Assembly: GCA_017311185.1 (NCBI GenBank)
Contig: JAESUZ010003530.1
Location: forward strand, 186,001 to 250,000
Length of the DNA stretch: 64,000 nt
Origin: Proteles cristata cristata
Taxonomy: Eukaryota; Chordata; Mammalia; Carnivora; Hyaenidae
Reading direction: 5' to 3'
Below, one piece after another: positions 1-10,389 of the stretch; the first letter of the stretch is position 1, and the number at the start of each line of letters is the position of its first letter. The notes below the pieces were generated by a model, which was not told the DNA's origin, searched no databases, and saw only the letters and a list, made by a program, of their open reading frames with translations. A program made the translations under genes and the position numbers.

Positions 1-60
1 AAGCAAAATAGATTTTACAGATGAGGAAACTGAGAGTTAGGAAGTTTGTTTACTCAACTT
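1..60 (-). repeat. MIR fragment
   Basis: Contains the reverse MIR core (TTTACAGATGAGGAAACTGA), followed by a degraded continuation. It is truncated by the window edge. MIR is an ancient tRNA-derived mammalian SINE, inactive today. Confidence 0.5.
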
Positions 61-386
61 CAGGCAGTTTATAAGACTTGTAAACCAAATAATGACACTA
101 GACAGTTGAGACTGAGAGCCTCACCGTCAGTGACCCAGGATTCACAAGAGGAGTGAGCGCACACACAGCAGAAGAGGTTGTTTTAATGATCCAGACATCA
201 CGCAAACACGGAAAGGAACAGAAATCAAAGCAATTTCCACACGTCTCTAATGCATGTGTGGGATCCAAGAGCAGAAGTGGGAATGGGGATCTGATTTAAG
301 GATCAAGACGATGAGTTGCGTTTTGATGTGTTAACTGCAAGCTACAGTGAGAAAACCAAGTGAAAATGATCAAAAGTCAACTGGAG

Positions 387-579
387 GGAGGCCTGGGTGG
401 CTCAGTCAGTTAAGGATCCCACTCTTGATTTGATTTCACGCTTTGTGAGTTCATGCCCCTCGTCAGGCTCCATGCTGATGGTGCTGAGCCTGCTTGGGAT
501 TCTCTCTTCCTGCCCCTCCCCTGCTCACAAGTGTGTGCTCTCTCTCTCTCAAAATAAATGAATAAACTTTAAAAAAAAC
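387..579 (+). mobile_element. CAN-type SINE (tRNA-Lys derived)
   Basis: Begins with the tRNA-like head (GCCTGGGTGGCTCAGTCAGTTAAG), has the CT-rich middle and ends in AATAAATGAATAAACTTT plus A-tail. It is flanked by an 11-bp direct repeat at 376-386 and 580-590 with one mismatch. Several substitutions in the head place it with the older copies in this window. Such elements are non-autonomous and mobilised by L1. Confidence 0.9.
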
Positions 580-590
580 GTCAACCGGAG

Positions 591-1369
591 ACACAGGACT
601 AAGACTGCGGAGAGTTTAGAGCTGGGAATAAAAACATAAACTGGGGCACCGTTGCAAAGTGAACAAACTCTCAAAAGAATAGAACATTAGGAGAAAGCAG
701 CAATATCCAAAGTATAACCAGACAGGAGACACGGACAGAACACTGACATTCATTGCCCTGCACGTGTCACTTTGCCAGGAGCTGCTCCAGTCATTATTAC
801 ACCTCACCATCCGCACAACAAACCTGTTGGAGAAGCGGTCTGAGCGCAAACATTTGCCCTGAGCCTCCCAACACCTATTCTCTCTTTCTCTCGCAACACC
901 CAACAGTTCCCGTGCGGAGTGTGTTCCTCCCACGTTCAGTCTAAGGAATCCAGGGACGCTCCGTTTCCGCAAGTGTGGGTCATGTGACCTAGCCTAAGCC
1001 AATCAGCACCTCTCATTCCCCTAAGCTCAGTGATTGGTTCAGGGGTAGGCACAAGACCCAGTCAGCTTCAGGGAGACCCAGTGATGCTGCGGGGAATGCT
1101 GGGACAGAGGCAGACAGCCTTTCCTTTGGGATGACAAACCAGAGGTGTGTAGGGGACGGAGCACCTACGGCCAGCTCACTACCACCTGAAGTCTGAGGAT
1201 GGAATCAAAACTGGAGAATCAGAAGGAGGCAGAAGAAATCGGGTCCTGGGATGGGCTTTTAGTCACGAATGGAAATATGCCTAAAAGGCAAATCTGCAGC
1301 CTTTCCACTTACTGTGAGCCACTAAATTCTGTTTGGGATGAGTTTCCTCACCTTTGCAACAGAAGGATT
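591..1369. other. unassigned non-coding DNA
   Basis: No repeat family, RNA gene or convincing ORF recognised. The longest ORFs on either strand are about 60-118 codons, lack any recognisable domain and overlap antisense, as expected by chance. Confidence 0.5.
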
Positions 1370-1510
1370 CCTCCCTGATGCACAAATGGTCCCTATTTTC
1401 TAGGTGTGGTAAACAAGGCTCTGAAAGATCAGCTAAATTGCACATGTTTACCAAGGTTTATCAATAACCGAGCCAATATCTAGAGTCACTCAAACTGGGT
1501 TTGTACCTGA
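1370..1510 (-). repeat. possible MIR fragment
   Basis: Weak match to reverse MIR: a short aligned tract around the 'fraction of counts / cleared lesion' end with GTAAACAAGGCTCTGAAAG and later ACCAAGGTT. Too degraded to be certain. Confidence 0.3.
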
Positions 1511-1617
1511 CTGCAATGTGACCAACGTGAAAAGACCAAGACACGCCAGAAAGATGGGCGTGAAGCAAAGCCAAAGAGTGGAGAACCCTAGAAATGACTC
1601 AACTGTCACAAGATTCA

Positions 1618-1815
1618 GTGATTTACATACATTAACTCATTTCATTGTCACAACCACTGTGATTTAGGTACAGTTTATATCCCCAGTTTCCCTGGAGAAA
1701 ACCGGTTCACAAGAGGTTAAGTGCCAAATTAACCATATTAACCAAATTAACATAAATTTTGTGAGGCAGAATTAAGATTCGAATGCAGTATCTGGCGCTT
1801 GACCACTAGGCTTTA
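1618..1815 (-). repeat. MIR
   Basis: Follows the reverse MIR order: ACATTAACTCATTTCATTGTCACAA, then a degraded GAGGTTAAG block, then ATTCGAATGCAG and TTGACCACTAGGCTTTAC. A short internal duplication (ACCATATTAACCAAATTAAC) expands the middle. Confidence 0.65.
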
Positions 1816-1889
1816 CTTCCACTCAAGTCCATCAGTGTTTGACTTAGAACCTACCTGTCTTATGTGGGCTACGATAAAAATCGTGTTAG

Positions 1890-2345
1890 AGACAGGAATG
1901 TAAACAGGTATGGCCTTTGGAGGCAACTCAACAATATCTGTCAAAATCTTAAACACTCGTCCCCTGTAATTTGGCAATCCCATTTTTTGGCATCCATCTT
2001 AGTTGAGAGCTTGCAGCTATGGACGACAAGACATACAGAACACTCTAGAAGCGCTGCTTTTGAAAGAGGGAAATTGAAAAGAGTCTAAATGTCCATCAAC
2101 ACTAGACTTCTTAAATTAATTCTGGCATATCCACACAATGGATTACTGTCAAGTCATTATAAAGAACAAGGTCAATTTCTACGTATGGCATGGGAAATTC
2201 TCTGAGGCACAGGGTTACGCAAAAAAGGGCAAATTGCAGAATGCTATGTACAGAATGAGGCAGGGATTTAAACATTCAGGTTTCAGACAACATAAAATGA
2301 AGCAGTACTTCTGTACACGAAGCAAGGCTCCATGGCAATTAGCTG
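1890..2345 (+). repeat. old L1 fragment (L1M-like)
   Basis: Carries the typical old-L1 ORF2 tail phrases in order: AATGTCCATCAACACTAGAC, CACACAATGGATTACTGTC, then a degraded block ending near ATGTACAGAATG. These correspond to the end of ORF2 and the start of the 3' UTR of ancient mammalian L1s. No ORF survives. Confidence 0.55.
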
Positions 2346-3010
2346 TGGGGATTTCTGGATTTAATGATGGTTAATGATGGTCCCAAGAGACTCCTCAGAG
2401 GCCAGGTAGTAGATGTTACAATTAGTCGCCAGGAGCAAAAAGAGTCACAGACGTGCTTGGAGTGTGGGAAAATGCCCCCCTGTACCCAAGATGCCAGCGA
2501 TACTAGAAGAACGTCCTGCAAGATAACATAGAGGCAAATTAAGAAGGATTTCTGGGGATGTGGCATGGAATACAGAATAATGATCATCCCCCACCCTGGC
2601 GTTTTCTCCTGACTATTCAAAAGGTCGTCCTCATCCCACAGAGAGGTGTCCCAATGGCCAGTTAAAGTCACCCAGCAGGTCAGGAACTGAGATGTCACCA
2701 GACACCAAACGGATGTCCTGGCTAAGTCCAGAGATGTTCCACTCTCAACATGGTCAACTCTGAATCGCTGATCTTTCAGTCGCTTTCCAAATGTTTTCAA
2801 AGCATGACTTGATCTCCAGGCACAAATTGTACGAACAAACTAGGGACAGGTCACCAGACTCCAGGGAGCCCCCAAGACAGCCCAAAGAGAGCATGTGTGT
2901 TGTTTTGCATGCTCATCTCAAGTTCTTCCTGGGCTTTTTATTTTAAATTCTGGGTCTTTTTCTCCATTCTGTCTCATTGCAGCTGTCCACATATAAATAA
3001 ATGTACCTTT
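2346..3010. other. unassigned non-coding DNA
   Basis: No recognised repeat. A 153-codon minus-strand ORF (2339-2800) has no recognisable domain, no supporting codon pattern and starts inside the adjacent old L1, so I regard it as chance. Confidence 0.45.
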
Positions 3011-3024
3011 AAAATTCTGCCCTT

Positions 3025-3265
3025 GGGGCGCCTGGGGGGCTCAGTCAGTTAAGCGTCCAACTTTGGCTCAGGTCATGATCTCACGGTTTGTGGGTTCGAG
3101 CCCCGCCTTGGGCTCTGTGCTGACAGCTCAGAGCCTGGAACCTGCTTCAGATTCTATGCCTCCTCCCTCTCTCTCGGAGCCTTCTCTGCTCACTCTGTCT
3201 CTCTGTCTCTCTCCTCTCTCAGAAATAAATAAAACATTAAAAAAATAAGATAAAATAAAACAAAT
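3025..3265 (+). mobile_element. CAN-type SINE
   Basis: Complete element starting GGGGCGCCTGGGGGGCTCAG with B-box-like GGGTTCGAGCCCC and CT-rich middle, ending in AAATAAATAAAACATT and an A-rich tail containing AATAAAAC repeats. A 14-bp TSD with one mismatch flanks it at 3011-3024 and 3266-3279. Confidence 0.93.
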
Positions 3266-3507
3266 AAAATTCTGTCCTTCCTCCTGTGCCATCGCATCAC
3301 TCTCATACATTCTGTCATTTGGTCAATCTGCTTTGTATACCCTGCTTTTGTCTGCCCTAAACTTGCATGGCCCGAGGACGCTAGCTGAGAGGAGAGCGGG
3401 ATTACTGCGGGGATGCTGCCCTCTGCAGGCCACCGCCATGCATGGCACTTTAAGTGGGAAGCTTGACCAGAATTCAGGCAGGTAACAGCAGCTGCTCTAT
3501 ATTGACT

Positions 3508-3708
3508 CTTTTACATGGATCATCGCATTTAATTCTCACAACAGCCCCATGAGACTAGAACTACGATTGCCTCTACTCTTCAGAGGAGAGATGTGAATTC
3601 CAGAGAACAGTAACTTGGCCAAGACCACACAGCTAACAAGTACAGAAACGAGATTTGAACCCAAGTGCCCTGCGCCCCTATCTGTCCTGCTAGACTCTAT
3701 TTTAGACT
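3508..3708 (-). repeat. MIR
   Basis: Reverse MIR in order: GCATTTAATTCTCACAACAG, CCATGAGACTAGAAC, then AACTTGGCCAAGACCACACAG, AGATTTGAACCCAAG. Nearly full core length. Confidence 0.8.
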
Positions 3709-5279
3709 GACTCCAGAAAGGGATGTTAACTCACTTTTTAAGGAACTGAGCCATGAGAGACGTCTTATATCCATTACTTCATTTAATCCAACTGTCAGCC
3801 AGAGGTAACTGAAGTAGTTCAAAAGACCTCCTTATTTATCTGTGGTCGTGTGACCAGTCAGATCTTTCTGGATCCAAAGTCCTGGCTTCTCAGTGTCACA
3901 CACGCAGGTGGGCTGGTCCCCTTTCCCTTCGGGAGACCGTTGCCGGAGGGCACAGGTGCCTGACAGCCTTCAGCTGCTGCATCTTCAGAATCAGGCAGCA
4001 CTTGCACGGAGGCTACAACCCTCCCCCAGCGCGGTGAAGGCGGCCAGGTGTGGGGACCAGCAATGCAAGAAAGTGCAGGGCCCTTTTGGGTGAGAACAAG
4101 AGAATCAGAGAAAGGAAGGCAGGGCAGTGTGTTAAGGAGAGGAGTGTGTGGAGGAGACAGGAGAGGGGCCGCCCATATTGCAGGCTTAAGCAGCCTGAGA
4201 GGCAGTTTATAGTCACGCTGGGAAACAAGGCTCATTGCACGGGCAGAGCCACATAACATCCATGACACTGTGGAAAGGGAGAGAAAACGACAGTGTGGCT
4301 ACCGGGGCTCCAAAACCACTTACCGGGGGAAGAAGGAGCAGATTCTGTTCCACGAGACAGAGAAGGAAGGGTGACGCAGGCAGAGGCAGCCAAAGGCCGG
4401 GAGGCAGGCACGGTCACACCAGACAGCTCTTCGGCTTTGTCTCACACTTTCCAACAGGCATTCACATACATCTGCCCGACCCCCGTGCCCTGAGGTGGGA
4501 CTGGAAAGATGGCGCCTGGCCCCAGCCCACCCCTTCCCTGCCAGCCCGGGTGGGGCCCATGTGGGCCGTGCAGCTCGGATGGAATTTAAGAGTAACACAT
4601 TCCGAGACACTGGTGTTCCGACTTGGGAGCTTTGGGGAAGGGCTGCTTCATGCTGAGCCCATGGTCAGCATTTTTTTTTTTTTTTGGCACCGCCTTGCCC
4701 AGTTCCACATTCCTGACGATGCCACGTACAAACGCCCAGAACCACTTCATGCCCTGTTTGGTGGGCTCCCATAACTCTCTCCCTGGGGAACAAATTTTGC
4801 ACTTGGGAGGCATTCACATGTAGGGTACATGAAAAAATAAGCCAATGAAGAAATAAATGAAAAGCATCACTACTTCCGGTTGATTGGTTGAGTTATAGGC
4901 AGACACTGTGCTCCAATGTCCTGGGTTTCTAAGAGGGACACAGTACAAAGTAAATTAATAAAAACCCCTCATTTATTAGCTGTGTGGCCAGGTCAAGACG
5001 TGCAATGAAGTAGCGCTAATGATGTCTACCTCACAAGGCCTCCTGTCTGAGTTTGAAGCGAGCCAGCCTGCCCTACAGACTTTGAATTTGCCAACTTCCA
5101 TGATCACATGAATATATTCCTTAAGACATACATTCTGTTGCTTCCGTTTCTCTGGAGAACCTGTCTGATACACAGGGCAATTGTGAACATCTCAGGTGTG
5201 AGGCAGAGGGGGAGCAGGTCTCAGATAAAGCTGTGAAGCCAAGAAGACAATGCTTACACACAGGTGCCCTCAGGAGGTA
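3709..5279. other. unassigned non-coding DNA, GC-richer
   Basis: Contains a weak MIR-like tract near 3765-3800 and a T16 run at about 4671-4686. Several overlapping ORFs on both strands (up to 179 codons at 4235-4774) have no recognisable domain and conflict with one another; the region is GC-richer, which lengthens chance ORFs. I do not call a gene. Confidence 0.45.
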
Positions 5280-5289
5280 AGTTGGGGCT

Positions 5290-5395
5290 GGAATTAGCCC
5301 CATTTTACAGATGAGGAAACTGGCGCTTGTGAGCAATTTGTCCCAATCTCACATCTGATGATGTAGAAAATCTCAATTCGAGTTAAGTCCACTCT
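5290..5395 (-). repeat. MIR fragment
   Basis: Reverse MIR core with CCCATTTTACAGATGAGGAA and a degraded ATCTCACATCTG block followed by AATTCGAGTTAAG. Confidence 0.65.
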
Positions 5396-5570
5396 CTCCT
5401 TCCAGAGTGTGCTTGTGGGCCTCACTCCCCACGTCTAATCCGTTCCATGTTGGAGTCACCCTTGAAAACATCTCACATAATCTATCCTTTTCATTCCTTC
5501 CCTCCGAGGCTACCCACACGCGTGCCCTCTGTCCTTCAGATCTGTGGGCTGGGCACCAAAACCAGATTTT

Positions 5571-5783
5571 TAAAAAAATGTTTATTTATTTTTGAGACAG
5601 AGACAGAGTGCAAGCAGGGGAGGGGCAGAGAGAGAAGGAGACACAGAATCTGAAACAGGCTCCAGGCTCTGAGCTGTCAGCACAGAGCCCGACGCGGGGC
5701 TCGAACCCACGAACCGTGAGATCATGACCTGAGCCAAAGTCAGACACTTAACCAACCAATCAGGCGCTTAACCAGGCGCCCCT
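5571..5783 (-). mobile_element. CAN-type SINE
   Basis: Reverse orientation: T-rich tail with TTTATTTATTTTTGAGACAG first, then AACAGGCTCCAGGCTCTGAG, GAGATCATGACCTGAGCC and the terminal GGCGCCCC. The head contains a small local duplication (two copies of CAGGCGC...). TSD aaaaccagatttt at 5558-5570 against aaaacagatttt at 5785-5796, one base different. Confidence 0.93.
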
Positions 5784-5796
5784 GAAAACAGATTTT

Positions 5797-6037
5797 GAGA
5801 ACAACTGAGCTCTGGTGAGATGGAAGAAACTCGCGGTGCTGATTTTTTTTTTTACAAAGATCTTGAACTCCTTGGATATTTTCCAATTCCTTTGCTCCAA
5901 CAATTTTCACTTGTATTGTCAAGCCACCGAAATCATTCATCTACATGTTCCAGACACTAGGTGAGTGTGATAAAGCATTTCTAAATGAGGGCTGTATCTC
6001 ACTCCCTAGGGAGTGTTTGGGGATTTGGAAGGGCATT
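5797..6037. other. unassigned non-coding DNA
   Basis: No repeat or gene recognised. Confidence 0.5.
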
Positions 6038-6052
6038 TTGAGCCATGATTTT

Positions 6053-6608
6053 TTTTTTAATTTTTTAAGAAATATTTATTGAGAAAAGTTTGGTTACCAC
6101 CGTTACCTGTTATGTGAGAAAATTTCTTTTGAGCGTTGTTTTTTTCTTTTCTTTTCTTTTCTTTTTTTGGAAGGCAATATGTTTTATTTTATTTTATTTT
6201 TTTTTACAAATAGTTTATTGTCAAATTAGTTTCCACATAACACCCAGTGCTCATCCCCACAAGTGTCCTCCTCCATGCCCACCCCCCTCCCCCCCACATC
6301 CATCAGTCCTCAGTTTTTGTCAGCATTCAAGAGTCTCTCATGGTTTGCCTCTCTCCCTTTCCCCCACCATTTCCGCCCTTCTTCTCCCCCTTGGTCCTCT
6401 GTTAAGTTCCTCCTAATCCTCCTATACGTGCACACATATGATATTTGTCCTTCTCTGCCTGACTTATTTCGCTCAGCATAACACCCTCAAGGTCCATCCA
6501 TGGTGCTACACATGGCCAGATTTCATTGTTTCTCATTCCCATGCAGTATTCCATGATATAGATAAACCACATCTTCTTGATCCATTCGTCCGCTGATGGA
6601 CATTTAGG
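6053..6608 (-). mobile_element. 5'-truncated LINE-1 with probable 3' transduction
   Basis: Minus-strand L1. 6206-6608 match the 3' end of the young carnivore L1 seen at 49834-50250: 3' UTR then the last part of ORF2 (residual reading frame ending near 6402). The L1 poly(A) lies at about 6181-6205. Beyond it comes about 120 bp of non-L1 sequence with an AATAAA on the minus strand (TTTATT at 6075-6080), then a second poly(A) at about 6053-6066. A 15-bp TSD with one mismatch at 6038-6052 and 6609-6623 encloses the whole, so both A-tracts entered in one event. This is the structure expected when L1 transcription reads through to a downstream polyadenylation site. Confidence 0.85.
6206..6608 (-). 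pseudogene. L1 ORF2 C-terminal remnant plus 3' UTR
   Basis: Within the truncated L1, the minus strand encodes the conserved C-terminal end of L1 ORF2 (motifs [31 protein letters not shown]), stopping at 6402. The rest to 6206 is the G-rich 3' UTR. The endonuclease, RT and most of the C-terminal domain are absent, so it is non-functional. Confidence 0.85.
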
Positions 6609-6623
6609 TTGAGCCATGACTTT

Positions 6624-7060
6624 GGGGCGAACTTTGCTGCTGGAAATTGTTAGGTGAGGCAAAGAATAGTTCTGCACAATAATGGAAAGGCATGTGGTTG
6701 AAAAGCCTTTTTATAATTTTCTGATTACAATTTTGTTTCACATATACATACCAAGGCACTGTTTGCACATTTTTAACATGCACTCGATATATATTGTACA
6801 CAAAGAATGTAACATGTCAAATGCAGGTGGCAGTGGCTTTGAATTGTCCATTGTTTTTGGAAAATCACTCCCCGCAATGCACTTCAGGAATGGCATGGGC
6901 TGCATCACACCTGTACACTGGTCTGCATTTTTCGCAGACGGGTTCACATGCAGGCGTGCAATTGCTGCGTTGTGTCTCTATGCACTCCAGCCCAGCAAGG
7001 ACATGCTGAAACACTGCATGCTATTTAAGTACATTTTACCTTCCTGTTTTAGTCCTTCAT
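6624..7060. other. unassigned non-coding DNA
   Basis: No repeat family recognised. Overlapping ORFs of about 65-126 codons on both strands look like chance. Confidence 0.45.
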
Positions 7061-7065
7061 AAAAG

Positions 7066-7948
7066 TTATGCTGGTGGGAATGTAAAATGGTGTGTCCACT
7101 ATGGAAAACAGTATGGTGGCGCCTGGGTGGTTGAGTTGGTTGGGCGTCTGATTCTTGATCTCAGCTCAGGTCACAATCTCACAATCTCACAGTTCGTGAA
7201 TTGGAGCCCCACATCAGGCTCTACGCTGACAGTGTGGAGCCTGCTTGAGATTCTGTCTCCCACTCTCTGCCGCTCCCCTGCTAGCTCTCTCTCTCATGCA
7301 CAAAAATAATAAGCTAAAAAAAAGAAAAAGAAAAAGAGAACAGTATGGAGGTTCCTCAGAAAATCAAACACAGATTTACCAGTGATCCAGCAATTCCACC
7401 CTGGGGATACACCCAAAAGAGCTGCAAGTGGGGACCCAAACAGATATTTGTACATTCATATGCATAGCAGCATTATTCACAATAGCTAAAAAGTGGAACA
7501 ACTCAAGTGTCCATCAACAGATGAATGGCTAAACAAAACATGGCATGTACATTCACTGGAATATTATTAGCTTTAAAAAGGAAGGACATTTTGACACCTG
7601 CTAGGTTATGGATGAACCTTGAAGACTTACACTAAGGAAAGTCAGTTAGTCCCACAAGGACAAATACTGTGTGATGCCATTTGTGCATGGGACCTGGAGC
7701 AGTCAGATTCACAAAGCAGGTACGAAGGCACAGAGTAAAATGGTGGCTGCCAGGGACTGGGCAGGAAAGGAGTAGGGAGTCAGTGTTATTAATGGGTGCA
7801 GACTTTCAATTTGGGGACATGGAAAAGTTCTAGAAATGGACAGTGGTGGTGGTTGCACCACAGTGTACTTAATGCCGCTGAACTGTATTTTAAAATGGTG
7901 AAAACAGTAACTTTTATGTTATGTATATTTTACTACAATTTAAAAAAA
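7066..7948 (+). repeat. old L1 3' end (L1MA/B-like), split by a SINE
   Basis: Shows the ordered landmarks of an old L1 tail: CTGGTGGGAATGTAAAATGG, CCAGCAATTCCACC, TGGGGATACACCCAAAAGAG, GCAGCATTATTCACAATAGC, GTCCATCAACAGATGAATGG, then a 3' UTR with CTGCCAGGGACTGGG and AACTGTATTTTAAAATGG, ending in an A-rich tail near 7940. A younger SINE (7117-7337) interrupts it; the old L1 resumes directly after the SINE. Confidence 0.85.
7117..7337 (+). mobile_element. CAN-type SINE inserted in old L1
   Basis: Head CGCCTGGGTGGTTGAGTTGG, degraded A/B boxes, CT-rich middle, tail with AAAGAAAAAGAAAAAG. TSD aaaacagtatgg at 7105-7116, repeated as agaacagtatgg at 7338-7348. An internal duplication (CACAATCT twice) is present. 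Confidence 0.9.
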
Positions 7949-8395
7949 GAGAGTTATGCATTTTATTGGTTTTTATGTGTGTATCCGCAGGATAGTAAAG
8001 AGGGCATTTCCAAATATTTGTTTTTAAAAGGAAACATTACATGGAGAACAAGGTGTCTAGAGTTTTATGCTTTTAGTGTTTTACAGCACATTTTATTTTG
8101 TCTGGAGACTTTCTGGCACCCTTTGAAATATGTGGAGACACCTAAGCATCACTAATGAAGGGCCGGGGATGCTGGCGGCACAAGATGAAAGATCCTGAGG
8201 GACTAGGAAAATATATATTTGAGTTTGTGGGAATCGGGACCAAGGGAAGAGCTACCCAGGGTCAACTTAACTTGGATCTGAGCTAGCACATCTGGGACTA
8301 CAAACATTATATATTTATGGAGCTTCTCACACTTTATGATGCAAAAGCACTCTGCATACATAGTCCGTTACACAGACCAGAAGGGGAACAAATTG
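7949..8395. other. unassigned non-coding DNA
   Basis: No repeat or gene recognised. Confidence 0.45.
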
Positions 8396-8399
8396 GGAG

Positions 8400-8525
8400 T
8401 CAGACTGGACTTGGCCCCTAAAGAAACTGTCTGTGAGATTCAGGGCAAGTGTCTTAACTTCTTTGCATGCTATTTGTCCCAGCCTATAATACACAGATAA
8501 TATTTACCCACCTTATTAAGAGTAC
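8400..8525 (+). repeat. MIR fragment
   Basis: Forward MIR landmarks: GATTCAGGGCAAGTGTCTTAACTTC, followed by TATAATACACAGATAATATTTACCCACC. Confidence 0.55.
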
Positions 8526-8527
8526 AT

Positions 8528-8665
8528 CTTATTTAACAGATACCTACAATGGGCCAGGCATTTGGCAGACATTCAACTGGTTTATCCTTAATCATTTCAT
8601 CTTCCCAGCTGCCCTGTGAGATAGGCAACATCTCTATCATACAAATTAGGATGCCAAAGCATATG
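8528..8665 (-). repeat. MIR/L2-like fragment
   Basis: Reverse-strand landmarks: CAGATACCTACAATGGGCCAGGCATT, TAATCATTTCATCTTCCCAGC, CTGTGAGATAGGCAAC. Lies head to head with the preceding forward MIR. Confidence 0.6.
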
Positions 8666-8689
8666 CCATGGGTCCCCAAGCCATCTTTT

Positions 8690-9225
8690 GGCTCATTAGA
8701 GGGCATCTATATGGCTTATTGTGTGTCTCTGGCTGCTTGGGTCTTCCCTGCCTACAAATAGGCAGCCTGAAAGGGAGGTAGATCCTGAGGAGTGACTCTC
8801 AGGCACTGAAGAATGTGAGCTGATGGATAAACACCCCAGCACCCACCCTCCCCAGTAGAACAATCCAAGGATGTGTATCCTACACAAGCTCCCAGAATCC
8901 CCTTTGGGACCAAGACCCCCCATGGCCTTTCCTCCCTTCCCTGCCTTACCCCCCCCCCACTCCCCCTCTATTGCTTCCTGGAATCAATTCCCTAATAAAG
9001 TACTTGAACTCAAACACGTGTCTTAGGATCTGATTGGGGGGGGGACTCAAAGTAAAACAGCAGCTGAGACTCAGAGTTCAGTTACTTGCCTGTAATCTGA
9101 CAGAAAACTCAGTCAAGTCACCTTTGACAACCCACTCTTGAAGCCAGCTTCCCTCTGCCTTTGGAAGGTTGGGCATTTAGGTGAGATAATGCAGATGAAG
9201 AAGGAGAGCACACTACAAAGTAAAT
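8690..9225. other. unassigned non-coding DNA
   Basis: Contains short homopolymer-like runs (C8 near 8950, G9 near 9037-9045). No gene or repeat family recognised. Confidence 0.45.
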
Positions 9226-9227
9226 GA

Positions 9228-9325
9228 TCACAGTGCTTCCATTTGACTGTCACGATGGTCCTATGAGGTGGATAAACAGGTTCATTTAATGCCCACTTAA
9301 TAGGAAACTGAGGCTCAGGGCCCGG
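9228..9325 (-). repeat. MIR fragment
   Basis: Reverse MIR: TGACTGTCACGATGGTCCTATGAGGTGG, AATAGGAAACTGAGGCTCAGG. Confidence 0.65.
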
Positions 9326-9603
9326 CACAAAGTGACTGGCAAATAAGTGACAAATGCCAAGATGACTCTCTGCTCCTCCAGATCCATTCTCCATGTGTCT
9401 CTGGATGTCTCTGTGCCCAGAAGCCACCACTACTGGACTTCATCACCCAGGCCCCTCACCCTGTGGCTTCAGTTGCAGTCAGTCAATGGAAGGCATGGGA
9501 AGGAAGAGAGAAAAGAGGTTATTAGGTCCCTACTCTCTCTGATGGATCTACTGTTAGCAGTGGCTGCATTCCTCTACCTAAGCCATGGCCCCTATCCAAG
9601 CAC

Positions 9604-9695
9604 AGGAAGGAAGGAAGGAAAGATGGAAGGAAGGAAGGAAGGAAGGAAGGAAGGAAGGAAGGAAGGAAGGAAGGAAGGAAGGAAGGAAGGAAGGA

Positions 9696-9767
<72 letters not shown>

Positions 9768-9857
9768 GAGAGGAGGGAAGAAAAGAATAAAGGAAGGAAG
9801 GGAGGGAGGGAGGGAGGAAGGAAGGAAGGGGGAGGGAAGGAAGGGAAGAAGGGAGGA
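9604..9857 (+). repeat. compound microsatellite (GGAA)n-(GAAA)n
   Basis: About 90 bp of GGAA units (9605-9694) passes directly into about 72 bp of AAAG units (9695-9766), then a mixed GGAA/GGGA purine tract to about 9857. All-purine on the plus strand. It produces two overlapping repetitive ORFs that have no coding meaning. Confidence 0.97.
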
Positions 9858-10235
9858 AACAGCTTCTCTAGGTTTTATTGTAAATCTAAACTCCTGGAAA
9901 ATAGTGGTGGAGATGATCTAAGTTTGCAAGACCCCAGAATACTTTCCAAGCGCCGGTCTGCCCTGACCCCGTGCCGTGGCGTCTGCTCTCACCAGGCACG
10001 GGCAGCCACACGCCCCTCCCTTGTCCCCCAGCGTGTGCCATGGCTTCGGGCTCTAGCCTCGCAGGGTGTTTCTCACCTCCTACCCTCACCTCTGTAAGTC
10101 TATACACAACCCCTTTGTTACACTCTTCGGTTAGTCCCTTCGAGGTGCCATTCTCTTTCTTGCCGGGACTCTCGCTGACTGAAGGGCTTAGCAACCAATA
10201 CAAGGGAGGGAAAATAAAAGACTTAGGAGCAAATA
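9858..10235. other. unassigned non-coding DNA
   Basis: GC-moderate sequence; ORFs of 106-170 codons start in or overlap the microsatellite or oppose each other. No recognisable domain. Confidence 0.45.
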
Positions 10236-10239
10236 TCAT

Positions 10240-10385
10240 TTTCCGCTGTGCAAACTGTTCTGTATTCATGATCCTCACAATAATGCGGTGAGGATACTTC
10301 TGATTCCCATTTCACAGACAGACAAACTGAGGCTCAGTATGGTACCTGGACCAACACACGGTTCAGTTAGAATTAACTGTCCATG
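10240..10385 (-). repeat. MIR
   Basis: Reverse MIR: TGATCCTCACAATAATGCGG, GAGGATACTTCTGATTCCCA, CAAACTGAGGCTCAGTATGG. Confidence 0.7.
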
Positions 10386-10389
10386 TTCT

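Noticed and set aside
4235..4774. 179-codon plus-strand ORF as a possible gene or exon
   Set aside because: No recognisable domain, several overlapping ORFs on both strands in a GC-richer stretch, and no visible splice or promoter context.
9347..10097. 147- and 170-codon Lys/Glu/Arg-rich ORFs
   Set aside because: They are translations of the GGAA/GAAA microsatellite.
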